A DNA stretch of 64,000 nucleotides from a marine gamma proteobacterium HTCC2148 (GTDB lineage Bacteria > Pseudomonadota > Gammaproteobacteria > Pseudomonadales > Halieaceae): NCBI GenBank assembly GCA_000156295.1, contig DS999230.1, forward strand, positions 1 to 64,000, in the 5' to 3' direction. Of this stretch, positions 31,762-40,856 are shown one piece after another; position 1 is the first letter of the stretch, and each line of letters begins with the position of its first letter. Both the position numbers and the translations under genes were made by a program. The notes below the pieces were generated by a model. That model was not told the DNA's origin. It saw only the letters and a program-made list of their open reading frames with translations, and ran no database searches.

Positions 31762-32878
31762 TCTTGAACGCCTCGCGCAAGCCGCTTTCGGTAAGACCAT
31801 ATTTGGCGGCGATGTTATCGAAGAATGGTGCCCAATGGTTTTCCAGCACCTCTACCGTGGGTTCGTTCTGCGTGAGTGAGCGATAACCGGATTCACCTGG
31901 AATACGCACGCGATGCCCCGGCCGCGGCTTGGCGTTACGCACTTTGTTAATGAACTTGTCGGATCGCTCCTGCACTGCCGCTAACGGGCCAAAGCGTGAG
32001 GGGTCTATGCACATAAAGTAACTGCCTCCAACACTGGGCGCTGCGTTGCCGGCGGCGAAGTCCTCGATGGTGGGCAACTCTGTGCTGGGTTTACCCAGGG
32101 GGTTGATGATGGAACACATGCCCTCGTTCCACAGGTTCAGTGCATAGGTGCGCGGTGTTTCGATCTGCCCGGCGCAGGTGGCATCCCACACTCGCCCGTA
32201 GCCGGGGATGGGCTTGGCGTAGGGTTTGGCGTTATCGGTAAGTTCACCAGACTCCGGGTCTATCAACCACTTGCCCTTCATAGGCTTGTCTTGCAGCACC
32301 GCTTCTGAAATATCGGCGTCGTACCACTCGGCAAACTTAAGGCTGGCCCAAATAGGCGGCTCTTTGCCGCTGGGAATGATTGCGTCGAAGGGTGGGCACG
32401 ACAGCATGTTCTCCATGGCGCCAAAGGGTGCCGCCAATGGCACGGTGTTGTTGGATGCGATACCGACCATGCCCTGCTCGTAGGCCATGTGAACGTAACT
32501 GGCGAAACTGCCGCCGTCGTTATGGTTGCCGCCAAACGCAATAGCAATGCCATATTCCCGCGCTTTCTCGATGGCCGCTTTAGCCATGAGCGTAAGCGTG
32601 TAGTAGCCGCTGGAGCCTTTGCCATCGAAGACAGCAAAGGCCGGACCCTCGTCTACCATCTCTGGCACTGCCAAAGGGTCCAACACACCAATTTCAAGCA
32701 CCAGATCTATTGCCTCATACACACCCAGTCCCTGGTTGAGTTTGCCCTGACGATGAGCGAAGACAATAGCGTCGGCAATATAGCCCGCGTGCTCCTCGCT
32801 CATACCCGCGGCCTGCGCCACCTGCGACAAACTGAAATGCAAAAACTCGGGGTTTTCGGTACGCAACTGCTCTTCCAT
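31751..32878 (-). CDS. Malate/L-lactate dehydrogenase-family (Ldh2) oxidoreductase
   Basis: A 375-residue NAD(P)-dependent dehydrogenase of the Ldh_2/MDH2 type, which differs from classical malate dehydrogenases. Recognisable parts: FLHFSLSQVAQAAGMSEEHA at the N-terminus, FDGKGSSGYYTL and the catalytic-loop region AIAFGGNHNDGGSFASY, and the nucleotide-binding ending in WNEGMCSIINPLG. Members reduce 2-oxoacids or cyclic imines to 2-hydroxyacids or amino acids. It lies 2 nt after the MFS gene, in a leftward operon; the substrate is unknown. Confidence 0.8.
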   Translation of the reverse strand: MEEQLRTENPEFLHFSLSQVAQAAGMSEEHAGYIADAIVFAHRQGKLNQGLGVYEAIDLVLEIGVLDPLAVPEMVDEGPAFAVFDGKGSSGYYTLTLMAKAAIEKAREYGIAIAFGGNHNDGGSFASYVHMAYEQGMVGIASNNTVPLAAPFGAMENMLSCPPFDAIIPSGKEPPIWASLKFAEWYDADISEAVLQDKPMKGKWLIDPESGELTDNAKPYAKPIPGYGRVWDATCAGQIETPRTYALNLWNEGMCSIINPLGKPSTELPTIEDFAAGNAAPSVGGSYFMCIDPSRFGPLAAVQERSDKFINKVRNAKPRPGHRVRIPGESGYRSLTQNEPTVEVLENHWAPFFDNIAAKYGLTESGLREAFKNEQ

Positions 32879-32880
32879 GC

Positions 32881-34023
32881 CTACTCCTGGTTTTCTGGTT
32901 CAGTGGCCGCCTTAGCGACCACAACAATCAATATCCCACCCAGCAATATGCAGGCGCCCATCACAATAAGCACCGGGCCACCGGCGTCTTTAGTCATGCC
33001 AAACAGCGCCGGGCCGGTGGCGGCACCTACTGCCAATGAAAAAGCCATCAAACCAGCTATTTTTCCGCTGGTATCGGCAGCCGCGATCACTGCCATTACA
33101 TAGGACACGGCAAAGTAATAGGCCAGCGGCAAGGTAAACAGCACCAGCGCATAGCGCGACTGATCAACACCGCTGGCCAATACACCAACAGCTACCAAGG
33201 CCAGCAGCGTGCCAAACACAATGGGCAGCACCCGGCCGAGGCGGTCGGCCAATACAGCGGCAGCCAGAGGCCCAAGACCCGAGGTGATCAAACCGACTGC
33301 CAACCACAGATTGGTGAAATCGGGAGCGAAGCCCTGTTCTACCGCGATGCGCTCAAAGAAAACCCACAAGCCACCAAATCCGGCAAAGTTAATGGCAAGG
33401 GCAAGCAAGCCCAGGTATCCCCAAACAGCATGGCCTGAAGCTGCGGCTATGGCATTGTCGGCACGTGGGCTGGAGGCCGGCATGGCAAGGCTAGCAAGAA
33501 AACACACAACCACCGTGGCGGCGGCTAATAACAGTATGGAAGAAAGGCCAGCGCCCAAACCCAGCAAGGGGATCAGCAACAGCAGGGAAGCTGGCACAAG
33601 CTGCTCGGCGGTAAGCTTGAGGGCGTAGGTTCTGTCCGTATTCTGTGTATCTGAAGCCAGCGTGAGGCTGATGGGGAATAAAATGCCGGCGCCTATGCCC
33701 GCCACCGCCATACCCACGATTGCCTGCTCGTAGGAGGCAGATAACACCGCCAGGGCTATGCCCACCAGTAGCACCGCATAGGCACCAAAGGCGGCGTGGC
33801 GCCAATTCAGGCGGCGAACCCAGGTGGGCGAGGTAAGCGACAACAGCGCGTAGATCACGAAATAGGCGGTGGCGACCAACCCACTCTGGGTGTCGGACAG
33901 CGCAAACCGGCTGGCCATGTCCCCAACGATCAAGGGCATTATCGCAAACAGCAAAATTGCGGCGGTGCCCAGGGCGGCCACCGAGACGATAACGGGCCTG
34001 GAATCCTGCTTATTGTTATTCAT
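32881..34023 (-). CDS. MFS transporter
   Basis: Protein of about 380 residues with about 12 hydrophobic segments and the major facilitator layout (AALGTAAILLFAIMPLIVGDMA at the start, IVVVAKAATEPENQE at the end). I use the ATG at 34023; a GTG at 34044 would add seven residues and has no better ribosome site. It shares size and architecture with the MFS gene at 25.2 kb. It is the first gene of the leftward operon and so a likely importer or exporter for that pathway's substrate. Confidence 0.8.
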   Translation of the reverse strand: MNNNKQDSRPVIVSVAALGTAAILLFAIMPLIVGDMASRFALSDTQSGLVATAYFVIYALLSLTSPTWVRRLNWRHAAFGAYAVLLVGIALAVLSASYEQAIVGMAVAGIGAGILFPISLTLASDTQNTDRTYALKLTAEQLVPASLLLLIPLLGLGAGLSSILLLAAATVVVCFLASLAMPASSPRADNAIAAASGHAVWGYLGLLALAINFAGFGGLWVFFERIAVEQGFAPDFTNLWLAVGLITSGLGPLAAAVLADRLGRVLPIVFGTLLALVAVGVLASGVDQSRYALVLFTLPLAYYFAVSYVMAVIAAADTSGKIAGLMAFSLAVGAATGPALFGMTKDAGGPVLIVMGACILLGGILIVVVAKAATEPENQE

Positions 34024-34108
34024 GGGATCAGTGTAGGCGCTCACAGGGGAATGGCGACATACCCCCTAGTGGGAACAAGATTGGCCGGGGGCTGCAGCCT
34101 GCCGATCG

Positions 34109-34288
34109 TCAAACCAAGGGGTTAGCCGTGCTTATCCCATAGGCGCTTATCCGCTGGTCCTGCGAGAACAGCAAAAGCCCCTCGGCCTGTGCCTGTGCAA
34201 CCAGCATGCGATCGAAGGGGTCGCGGTGGTGGGCAGGCAACTCGCTGGCCTGCTCGGCATGGTAAACAGACACTGGCAAAACGTCATC
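34109..34288 (-). pseudogene. VapC-type PIN toxin, C-terminal fragment
   Basis: Reading the minus strand from 34288 gives 59 codons ending at a TGA (34111-34109) with VYHAEQASELPAHHRDPFDR, then MLVAQAQAEGLLLFSQD. The LPAHHRDPFDRMLVAQA block is the hallmark C-terminal half of PIN-domain ribonuclease toxins of type II systems. No start codon and no N-terminal half are present, and no antitoxin precedes it, so this is a remnant. Confidence 0.75.
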
Positions 34289-34359
34289 CCAATCCTGCCG
34301 GAGCCGTCCGGCACAGATACGGCATCAATTTCTAGTGGGTGGTCCTGACTGGTTTTCAT
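34276..34359 (-). pseudogene. Protein phosphatase N-terminal fragment fused to PIN remnant
   Basis: ATG at 34359 starts a 28-residue stretch, HPLEIDAVSVPDGSGRIGMT then FC, resembling the N-terminus of a small dual-specificity or tyrosine-phosphatase-like family in Proteobacteria (IDAV...GGRIGMTFCPGK). It then runs out of the family pattern within 15 nt of where the PIN frame begins. The catalytic domain is absent. The two remnants overlap by about a dozen nucleotides, consistent with a deletion junction. Confidence 0.45.
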
Positions 34360-34420
34360 CTGTCGTCCCTGACATATAAAGAGCGCTACTAACGAATGAG
34401 CCGCGCCTACTGTGGACTAT

Positions 34421-34963
34421 TTAAAGCATCTTAATAGGCGAGGTAAACAATTGCTTTAGTAGCGGTTCAAACGACTCCAGGCTGTCTACTTCAAAGTCGG
34501 GATCGAATGCTGGCGCGTCCCAGGTGTCGACCAACTTTACGGCAAGGTCGTACCAGCTTTCGTCGGTAAAACTATCACGACCATTAGGATCAGCCCCTAA
34601 GTACTCAAAGTAAAACTTACCCTGGAACGCCTGGTGATTATAGATAGCGTGATAAGCGTCGTCGCTGATATAGGGACGCATCAGTTCGGCTGCAATGGGG
34701 CCGTGATTGGGCACATTAATCGCCTTGCCTACATCGTGTAGTAAGGCAATAGCTACTTCTTCGTCGCTCGCGCCAGAGCGGCGTGCCAGGGTGCCCGTCA
34801 TTAAACTGTGCTGCAGTTGGTTGCAGGCAAAGCCAAGTGTGATGTCTTCAAGACTACGCAGCATGCCCATGAGTGTTTCTGGCGTTTTGCCAAAATGCTC
34901 CATGTGGGCAGCGCCAATCACTGACCAGTCTTCAGCAGTGCCTTCTTGCATTTTTGTGAACAT
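34421..34963 (-). CDS. HD-domain phosphohydrolase-like protein
   Basis: A 180-residue HD-superfamily protein: metal ligands are visible in HSLMTGTLAR (His), the paired HD in ALLHDVGKAINVPNHGPIAAEL, and further His in YHAIYNHQAFQGKFYFEY. This arrangement is like PhnZ/MIOX-type and predicted HD phosphohydrolases with a second HD-like pair. I use the ATG at 34963, which follows AGGTGAAAATA, instead of the GTG at 34972. The substrate is unknown; oxygenase activity on an organophosphonate or inositol-like compound is possible because of the MIOX/PhnZ resemblance, but not shown. Confidence 0.7.
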   Translation of the reverse strand: MFTKMQEGTAEDWSVIGAAHMEHFGKTPETLMGMLRSLEDITLGFACNQLQHSLMTGTLARRSGASDEEVAIALLHDVGKAINVPNHGPIAAELMRPYISDDAYHAIYNHQAFQGKFYFEYLGADPNGRDSFTDESWYDLAVKLVDTWDAPAFDPDFEVDSLESFEPLLKQLFTSPIKML

Positions 34964-35168
34964 TATTTTCACCTATCTGGATTTATTACGCCGGTATGCG
35001 CCGCTTCAGGAGGCCTAAAACCTGACTCGAACTATAGTCTATCTGCGCCCGTATTTCTCGCAAGATTTGCTGTTTGCAGCAGTGTGTACGCCGGAGCTAC
35101 CAGTCGCCACAACTGTTCAGCCTGGATTTACATCTTGACCTTTACCAGAAGCTCTATACGGTGGCCAC

Positions 35169-36404
35169 ATGCTTACATCCTCCGAGGGCAAGGGCGCGTC
35201 AGGATCACACCGTTCAGCGTTTGCTTCACCCGAATTTCGTCGCTACTTTCCCGCCGCCATATTTTCCACTCTGGGCAGCTGGATTCTGCGCTTCTTACTA
35301 GGATGGAGCGCCTGGGACCTTACCCAATCAGCCACTTGGGTGGGAATTGTGGCCGGACTCTTGCTCGCACCTGCACTGGTCCTGTCGCCGCTTTTTGGCA
35401 TTGTCTCGGACCGGATTAATCCTCGCAATGGCCTGCTGATTACCCTGGGCCTGCACGCCGCACTGGCAGGCATGGCGGGGCTGGCAGTGGTGAGCGGATT
35501 GTTTGCTCTCCCTGTGCTACTCGCACTATCCGTCGCCCTTGGAATAGCCAGTTCGGCCCAAACTCCCGTGCGGCTGGCCCTGATTCCATCGCTGGTACCC
35601 CGCATATCGCTGCCCAGCGCCATCGGTTATTCCGCGATTACTTTTAACACGTCGCGAATCCTTGGGCCGGCACTGGGTGCTTCGCTAATTCAATGGAGTT
35701 CTCCCGCAGCGGCCTACTTCTGTGCAGCAGGGCTCATGGCCTGCGGTATACCGTTTCTGCTAGGCGTCTCAGGGCGCCAACCAGACGCTGTGTCCGCCTC
35801 GAGGTCTGGCTTTTTTGACCAGCTTCGCGACGGGTTGCGCTATACGCGCACGCACCTCAGCATTCGTCTGATATTCGGCTTCACCCTGATTAACGCTCTA
35901 CTGGGCAGAACGGTCATGGAGCTACTGCCAGCACTCTCGGGCGTGCTATTGCGAGGCGATTCTTCCACGTTGGCAACGCTCACCGCTGCCGCCGGGGCGG
36001 GTTCCATACTCGGGGGCGTGGTGGTTAGCCGCCAGGGAAGTGAAGAATCGCGGCTTGTGTCATTAATGCTTGCCTGTCTAGCAGCAGGCGCTTTTCTGGT
36101 GACGGCTTTGGGATGGACGAGCCAGCTTATCAGCTTCGCCTGCCTCATTGGACTGCTGAGTACGGCAACCACCATTGTCGGCACCAGTAGCCAGGCGCTC
36201 GCACAGCTGCAAGTAGATGACGAGTATCGTGGTCGTGTGCTCAGCCTGTGGACCATGCTGGCGATGGGGGCGCCTGCCGTAGGCGCTTTGTCGTTGGGAA
36301 TGCTCGCCGACCAGTTCACGTTCCCGCGGGTATTGCCCGCTTTCTCACTGCTGGCGCTGATCGCTTTGGCGTACCTGAACCGGCATCGAGTGCGACAACC
36401 CTAG
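35169..36404 (+). CDS. MFS transporter (enterobactin-exporter-like group)
   Basis: A 411-residue major facilitator protein with 12 hydrophobic segments. The N-terminal pattern FRRYFPAAIFSTLGSWILRFLLGWSAWDLT, the loop GIVSDRINPRN and the central VRLALIPSLVPRISLPSAIGY are typical of the MFS_3 (EntS-like) group, commonly efflux. It is monocistronic between the HD gene (divergent) and Nudix gene (convergent). The physiological substrate cannot be inferred. Confidence 0.8.
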   Translation: MLTSSEGKGASGSHRSAFASPEFRRYFPAAIFSTLGSWILRFLLGWSAWDLTQSATWVGIVAGLLLAPALVLSPLFGIVSDRINPRNGLLITLGLHAALAGMAGLAVVSGLFALPVLLALSVALGIASSAQTPVRLALIPSLVPRISLPSAIGYSAITFNTSRILGPALGASLIQWSSPAAAYFCAAGLMACGIPFLLGVSGRQPDAVSASRSGFFDQLRDGLRYTRTHLSIRLIFGFTLINALLGRTVMELLPALSGVLLRGDSSTLATLTAAAGAGSILGGVVVSRQGSEESRLVSLMLACLAAGAFLVTALGWTSQLISFACLIGLLSTATTIVGTSSQALAQLQVDDEYRGRVLSLWTMLAMGAPAVGALSLGMLADQFTFPRVLPAFSLLALIALAYLNRHRVRQP

Positions 36405-36454
36405 CGCGGGGTTAAGCTTCGTTGTGCACTGCCTATCCGGCCCTGGTTTAAACG

Positions 36455-37024
36455 TCACGCTCTTTCTTCCCACCACGAACCGCCCTGCCGCCATCCGTCG
36501 AGCAACCGCCAAAGGGTTGTACACACCAGTGCGTGATCAATAGTGCCGTCCAGTAACAGCGGCCTCAGACGCTCCATCGGTATGAGCTCTACCTCGGTCT
36601 TTTCAGTTTCACTGGCATGGTCGATCCGCGGGCCCTCTGCCACCCGACCGACAAACGTGTGCAAACTGTTATTGAACAGGGCCGGATTAGGGTTGAGTAC
36701 ACCCAGGCAGTTCACCGCGTTCGCCACATAACCGGTCTCTTCCTGGCATTCACGCATTGCTGCCTGTGCAGGTTCCTCGCCAGCATCCACCATGCCCCCG
36801 GGTATCTCCAGCGTGACATCCTGGCTGCCATGACGGTACTGACGGATCATGACGACTTCATTCTCTTCGGTAATAGGTACCATATTGACCCACGCCGCGC
36901 AGTCTATGGAAACAAAGTGGTGCGCTTTGCCCGTGTAAGGCGATACATCGGTTGCCTCGCAGAGATCCAGAATGCGCGTTTTTTGCAGAAGCGCGATGTG
37001 CTCTCGTTGCCATACCTCTATCAT
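36455..37024 (-). CDS. Nudix hydrolase (ADP-ribose pyrophosphatase-like)
   Basis: A 189-residue protein with an intact Nudix box, GGMVDAGEEPAQAAMRECQE then ETGY, matching GX5EX7REUXEEXGU and carrying the metal-binding glutamates. The flanking sequence (VNMVPITEENEVVMIRQYRHG ahead of the box and LNPNPALFNNSLHTFVG after it) is like ADP-ribose or sugar-nucleotide pyrophosphatases. I start at ATG 37024 (AGAGGAATC ribosome site) rather than the adjacent TTG. Monocistronic; a housekeeping or detoxification role is likely. Confidence 0.85.
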   Translation of the reverse strand: MIEVWQREHIALLQKTRILDLCEATDVSPYTGKAHHFVSIDCAAWVNMVPITEENEVVMIRQYRHGSQDVTLEIPGGMVDAGEEPAQAAMRECQEETGYVANAVNCLGVLNPNPALFNNSLHTFVGRVAEGPRIDHASETEKTEVELIPMERLRPLLLDGTIDHALVCTTLWRLLDGWRQGGSWWEERA

Positions 37025-37307
37025 CAATCGATTCCTCTCTTAAAGCGGCGAAAAAATACTTTTCATGGTTGTGCATGATGCCTGTTAATAAACCCTACGC
37101 CACGGAGCCGGTGCTGGATCCGATTACGGAGTATTTAATCGACTGATGCAATCAGCGACTTAAATATTTCAAATCGGAGCTTTGACCCTGTTGCACTCTC
37201 GGCACTCGATGGCATGTCGGACCCATTCTTGGCCACATTTAACCCTTGGGGCAGCGCGAGCGATCTCCTAGACTACGCCTACTTAAAAGTAAGCAAAGCA
37301 GAGAACC

Positions 37308-38603
37308 ATGCCCGAAGTCGCACTAGACAATAGCCAAGACAAACTTCAGCAAGACCGGATTGAAAATTACGACGCGACCGTCGTTGATAAAGATCCTTAT
37401 GATGTCGATATCGCGGACTTCAACATGATCAATCCGCACCTGTTTTCGAGCAACACGCTGTGGCCATGGTTTAAACGCCTGCGCGAAGAGGAACCTGTGC
37501 ATTACTGCCGTGATAGCGTATTCGGGCCTTATTGGTCAGTCACCAGTTACGACGCCATCATGAAAGTCGATACCTCACATGACATTTTTTCTTCCGAGCC
37601 CAATATTACTGTGGGGGACCTGCAAGAAGACTTTCCTCTGGCGACCTTTATTGCAATGGATCGCCCCAAGCACGACGAGCAGCGGGCGGTAGTCAACCCT
37701 GCAGTACGTGGACAGCAGTTGCGTGATTTTGAACCTCTCATTAGAGAACGTACACAGCGAGTGCTGGACTCACTGCCAGTCGGTGAAGAGTTCAACTGGG
37801 TTGAAAAGGTATCAATTGAACTAACAACCTGCATGCTCGCAACTTTGTTTGATTTCCCTTTTGAAGATCGCGCAAAGTTAACTCGCTGGTCAGATGTGAC
37901 ATTCGCCATTCCGGGGCTGGGCGTCGTCGATAGCGAAGAGCAGCGACGCGAGGAATTACTGGAGTGTCTGGCTGCGTTCACCGAGTTATGGAATCAGCGC
38001 GTAAACGAGGAGCCCAGGGGTGATTTTATCTCGTTGTTAGCCCACGGTTCTGCAACGCAAGAAATGGATCCCTTTGAGTACCTGGGCAATATATTGCTGC
38101 TCATCATTGGCGGCAACGACACGACACGTAATTCCATGAGTGGCAGCGTGCTGTGCCAGAACCTGTATCCCGAACAGTTCGACAAACTCAAAGCACAGCC
38201 TGAATTAATTCCCAGCATGGTCTCTGAAACCATCCGTTGGCAGACACCACTGGCCTACATGCGTCGCACAGCCAACCAAGACACTATTCTTGGCGATAAG
38301 CAGATCAAGAAAGGTGACAAGGTTCTCATGTGGTACGTGTCTGGCAACCGCGACGAATCGCACTTCGAGAATCCCGATGACTACATTATTGACAGGCCCA
38401 ACGTGCGCAGTCATCTCTCCTTTGGATTTGGAATTCACCGCTGCATGGGCAATGCTGTCGGCGAAATGCAACTGCGTGTGCTCTGGGAGGAAATCCTTCA
38501 GCGCTTCGACCGCATAGAAGTGGTTGGCGATGTTGAGCGAGTTCCCTCTTCATTTGTGAAAGGCTACTCCTCCTTGCCCGTCATACTGCATCCTAAAAAG
38601 TAA
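37308..38603 (+). CDS. Cytochrome P450, CYP153-type (alkane/fatty acid omega-hydroxylase family)
   Basis: A 431-residue soluble bacterial P450. The heme-thiolate loop FGFGIHRCMGN carries the proximal Cys379; the I-helix is GGNDTTRNSMSG, the K-helix ETIRWQTPLAYMRR, and the C-terminus EILQRFDRIEVVGDVERVPSSF. These segments match CYP153A alkane and fatty acid terminal hydroxylases closely, including the region around VHY/FGPYWSVTSYDAI. Oxidation of n-alkanes, cycloalkanes or terpenes is therefore likely. No ferredoxin or ferredoxin reductase gene is adjacent. The family call is firm; the substrate is inferred. Confidence 0.9.
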   Translation: MPEVALDNSQDKLQQDRIENYDATVVDKDPYDVDIADFNMINPHLFSSNTLWPWFKRLREEEPVHYCRDSVFGPYWSVTSYDAIMKVDTSHDIFSSEPNITVGDLQEDFPLATFIAMDRPKHDEQRAVVNPAVRGQQLRDFEPLIRERTQRVLDSLPVGEEFNWVEKVSIELTTCMLATLFDFPFEDRAKLTRWSDVTFAIPGLGVVDSEEQRREELLECLAAFTELWNQRVNEEPRGDFISLLAHGSATQEMDPFEYLGNILLLIIGGNDTTRNSMSGSVLCQNLYPEQFDKLKAQPELIPSMVSETIRWQTPLAYMRRTANQDTILGDKQIKKGDKVLMWYVSGNRDESHFENPDDYIIDRPNVRSHLSFGFGIHRCMGNAVGEMQLRVLWEEILQRFDRIEVVGDVERVPSSFVKGYSSLPVILHPKK

Positions 38604-38623
38604 CAGTCGCCGATACGATCGCA

Positions 38624-39535
38624 TCAGCTCTCGTCTCGCTCTTGAGCGGCGATTGCTGCCTGACTATAAATTCTAATTAGTATCGGCGCGATGAGTAATT
38701 GCAAGCCGCCATACAGGAGCACGGTAAACAAAATCGTATCCCCCAACTGAGCCGTTGCTCCTGCCGCAGCAGGAAACATCGAAGCCTTGAGCATTACAGC
38801 CAGATTGGTATTGCGTACAACCACCTCAAACTCTATCGCCACCGCATCTTTTCTGGACAATCGAAACAAGCGCGGCGTTAACCAACCGGTAACAAACAAC
38901 ACCAACGTGAAAACGATCACTCGCAATACGTTCTCGGTGCCAAATGCAGTTAAGTCCAGCCGTCCGGCACTGAGGGAACCCACCACGATCAAAAGAATTC
39001 CAAATAACGATGCACGAATACACCATTTAGAGATCACAGCGGCTGGGGCGGGATACAAATGCAGGCACAGCATGCCGAGACCCAGAGGTAACAGCAGTAT
39101 CAGGCCGATTTCCGTCACAATCTGGGCAACAGGCATACTAAAACCGGCGGGCAGACTATCACTGATAAGGAGGGAGAGAATCGCCGGTGTGGTCACCAGG
39201 CAGGCCAGTGTGGTTAAGGCGGTAATAGCAATCGAAAGTGCACTATTACCTCGCGCAAAGAATGTAAATATATTGGAAGTAGTGCCCCCGGGAATAGCCG
39301 CGATCAACGCAATACCAATAGCAATGCCGCCCTCAAGCCCAAGGCCCTGCAAACAAAGAAACGCTGCCGTAGGCACCGCCAGCAGCTGAACCAGAAGACC
39401 CAGAGTCACCGGTTTTGGCTCGCGTATAACGTCGCCAAAATCACCAGCAGTCAATGTTGCACCCATACCGAACATCGCCATCATCAGCTGAAAAACGGCA
39501 ACCCAGTACTCGTACTCTACGTAAAAATCGCCCAT
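38624..39535 (-). CDS. Bile acid:sodium symporter family transporter
   Basis: A 303-residue integral membrane protein with about nine or ten hydrophobic segments (AVFQLMMAMFGMGATLTAGDF, ALIAAIPGGTTSNIFTFFARG, GLILLLPLGLGMLCLHLYPAP and others). The PGGTTSNI and EFEVVVRNTNLAVML motifs are those of the BASS/SBF family, which transports organic anions with sodium. It converges with the P450 gene (20 nt between stops), so the two are not one operon. Possibly imports a steroid-, terpene- or other organic-acid substrate. Confidence 0.82.
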   Translation of the reverse strand: MGDFYVEYEYWVAVFQLMMAMFGMGATLTAGDFGDVIREPKPVTLGLLVQLLAVPTAAFLCLQGLGLEGGIAIGIALIAAIPGGTTSNIFTFFARGNSALSIAITALTTLACLVTTPAILSLLISDSLPAGFSMPVAQIVTEIGLILLLPLGLGMLCLHLYPAPAAVISKWCIRASLFGILLIVVGSLSAGRLDLTAFGTENVLRVIVFTLVLFVTGWLTPRLFRLSRKDAVAIEFEVVVRNTNLAVMLKASMFPAAAGATAQLGDTILFTVLLYGGLQLLIAPILIRIYSQAAIAAQERDES

Positions 39536-39781
39536 GAATTATGAGTCCTATCCTGTTCTCGGCTGCGAGCACAACGACCATCAGCGGCGTTATCTGCAGA
39601 TAACATCGCAGCTTGACTGAAAATGATGTCGGGAGAAAGTCTATATCATTTATAAGTATTCATTCATGCGCGCTAGTCATACCGGCGACTTAACTTGTCG
39701 GTACCCTGATATTTTATTTTAGTGTAGTTTATAGACACTTAACCGACTTGCTTTGACTTATTCCACCCAGAGGGCACGCTA

Positions 39782-40462
39782 ATGAAAACCAAAGCCGCAT
39801 TCGTAACAGCAGTCTGTCTTACAACACTGCTCACGGCGTGCAATACCACCTCTAAATTAGCGAGTGAGCCGATTCCGGAATCTGGCTTTCTGTCGAACTA
39901 TTCGATCCTTGTCCCAGTATCAACGACAGTGCCCGACGTACGCATTTACCGGTATCGGAAATCAAGCGTTGATCCCGCGGTCTATACCGGCGTCATTCTG
40001 GATCCTATTTATTTAAATCAAGACGTCACCAAGGCAGTAAGTCAAGAAACAATTCAGCAAACCAAAGAAGCTTTACAAGCTTCGATGGAGGAAGCCGTGC
40101 TTAGCAAAGGTAACGTGAAAATTGTGACTGAGCCAGGGCGTGGCGTAGCAAGGTTTTCTGTGGGCATTACTGGCGCGGAAAGTTCACCCGACAATCTGAA
40201 ACCATGGAGCTTTACTCCAATTGGTCTGGCTATAAATGGAGCGGCTTATGTTGGTGGTGTAACCCAAAAAACACCGACACTCCTGGTGGAAAGTAAGATT
40301 GTCGATAGTCAAACCAATCAGTTGCTTGGAGAGGGGCTGGTGATGGTTCAGGGTGAATCATTCAGAACCAACTCTGGTTCCTTAGATTCATTTATAGCGA
40401 TGGCTAAAGAGGCAGTGACAGTAGCCATGGAAACGTCTGCTACCTCGGAAGCAGCGAAATAA
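39782..40462 (+). CDS. DUF3313-family lipoprotein
   Basis: A 226-residue protein with a lipoprotein signal (MKTKAAFVTAVCLTTLLTAC, lipobox LTAC) and the pattern of DUF3313: SGFLSNYSILVPVS...RIYRYRKSSVDP near the start, YLNQDVTKAVSQETIQQTKEALQ and VVESKIVDSQTNQLLGEG later. The family is of unknown function and usually anchored in the outer or inner membrane facing the periplasm. Monocistronic, with its own A+T-rich upstream region of about 246 nt. No link to neighbours is apparent. Confidence 0.72.
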   Translation: MKTKAAFVTAVCLTTLLTACNTTSKLASEPIPESGFLSNYSILVPVSTTVPDVRIYRYRKSSVDPAVYTGVILDPIYLNQDVTKAVSQETIQQTKEALQASMEEAVLSKGNVKIVTEPGRGVARFSVGITGAESSPDNLKPWSFTPIGLAINGAAYVGGVTQKTPTLLVESKIVDSQTNQLLGEGLVMVQGESFRTNSGSLDSFIAMAKEAVTVAMETSATSEAAK

Positions 40463-40856
40463 TGGTGCGCGTATAGTTACCGTTATTGCAGGCCTAAGCC
40501 TACTTTTTAACGGCGTGATACCCACCAATAGTCGCTAGTCATTAATTCCAGTATGGAAAACATAAAAGCCCTGATGGGTGCAGGCACTCTCGCTATTTTT
40601 TACAACTGGACTTGCGGATCTGGAGAAGTTCGCGCTTGTTAATCCACCAAGTTTGTTCACTATACTGGGGTTGTTGATTCGCTTCCTGCGCAAAGAGACG
40701 GCGTGGCGGATGAGCGCCCGCTGTTCAAACGTTATGAATATCGTCGAAACGACTGAACGGAGGTGGCACGCGGCGCGTATATACACATCAGGACACATGG
40801 CACACCTCGTATAGAATGATAGAAAAGACTAACCTCAGATAATTAGGAGAAAGCGA
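40463..40856. other. Gap without a supported gene, holding direct repeat copy 1
   Basis: No convincing gene in 394 nt. A 78-codon open frame at 40578-40814 reads through the direct repeat (LEKFALVNPPSLFT) and is Arg-rich; I regard it as non-genic. The repeat is described separately. The ATG of the next gene at 40857 is preceded by AGGAGAAAGCGA. Confidence 0.5.
40622..40661 (+). repeat. Direct repeat flanking the acyl-CoA dehydrogenase pair, copy 1
   Basis: A 40-nt stretch beginning GGAGAAGTTCGCGCTTGTTA and ending AGTTTGTTCACT. It matches 43201-43240 at 36 of 40 positions in the same orientation; a weaker similarity continues for some tens of nucleotides. It lies 195 nt before the first dehydrogenase gene. 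Confidence 0.75.

Noticed and set aside
40578-40814. 78-codon frame (contains LEKFALVNPPSLFTILGLLI)
   Set aside because: It passes through the direct repeat that recurs at 43201, where the same frame is broken; no ribosome site. More likely a translated repeat than a gene.
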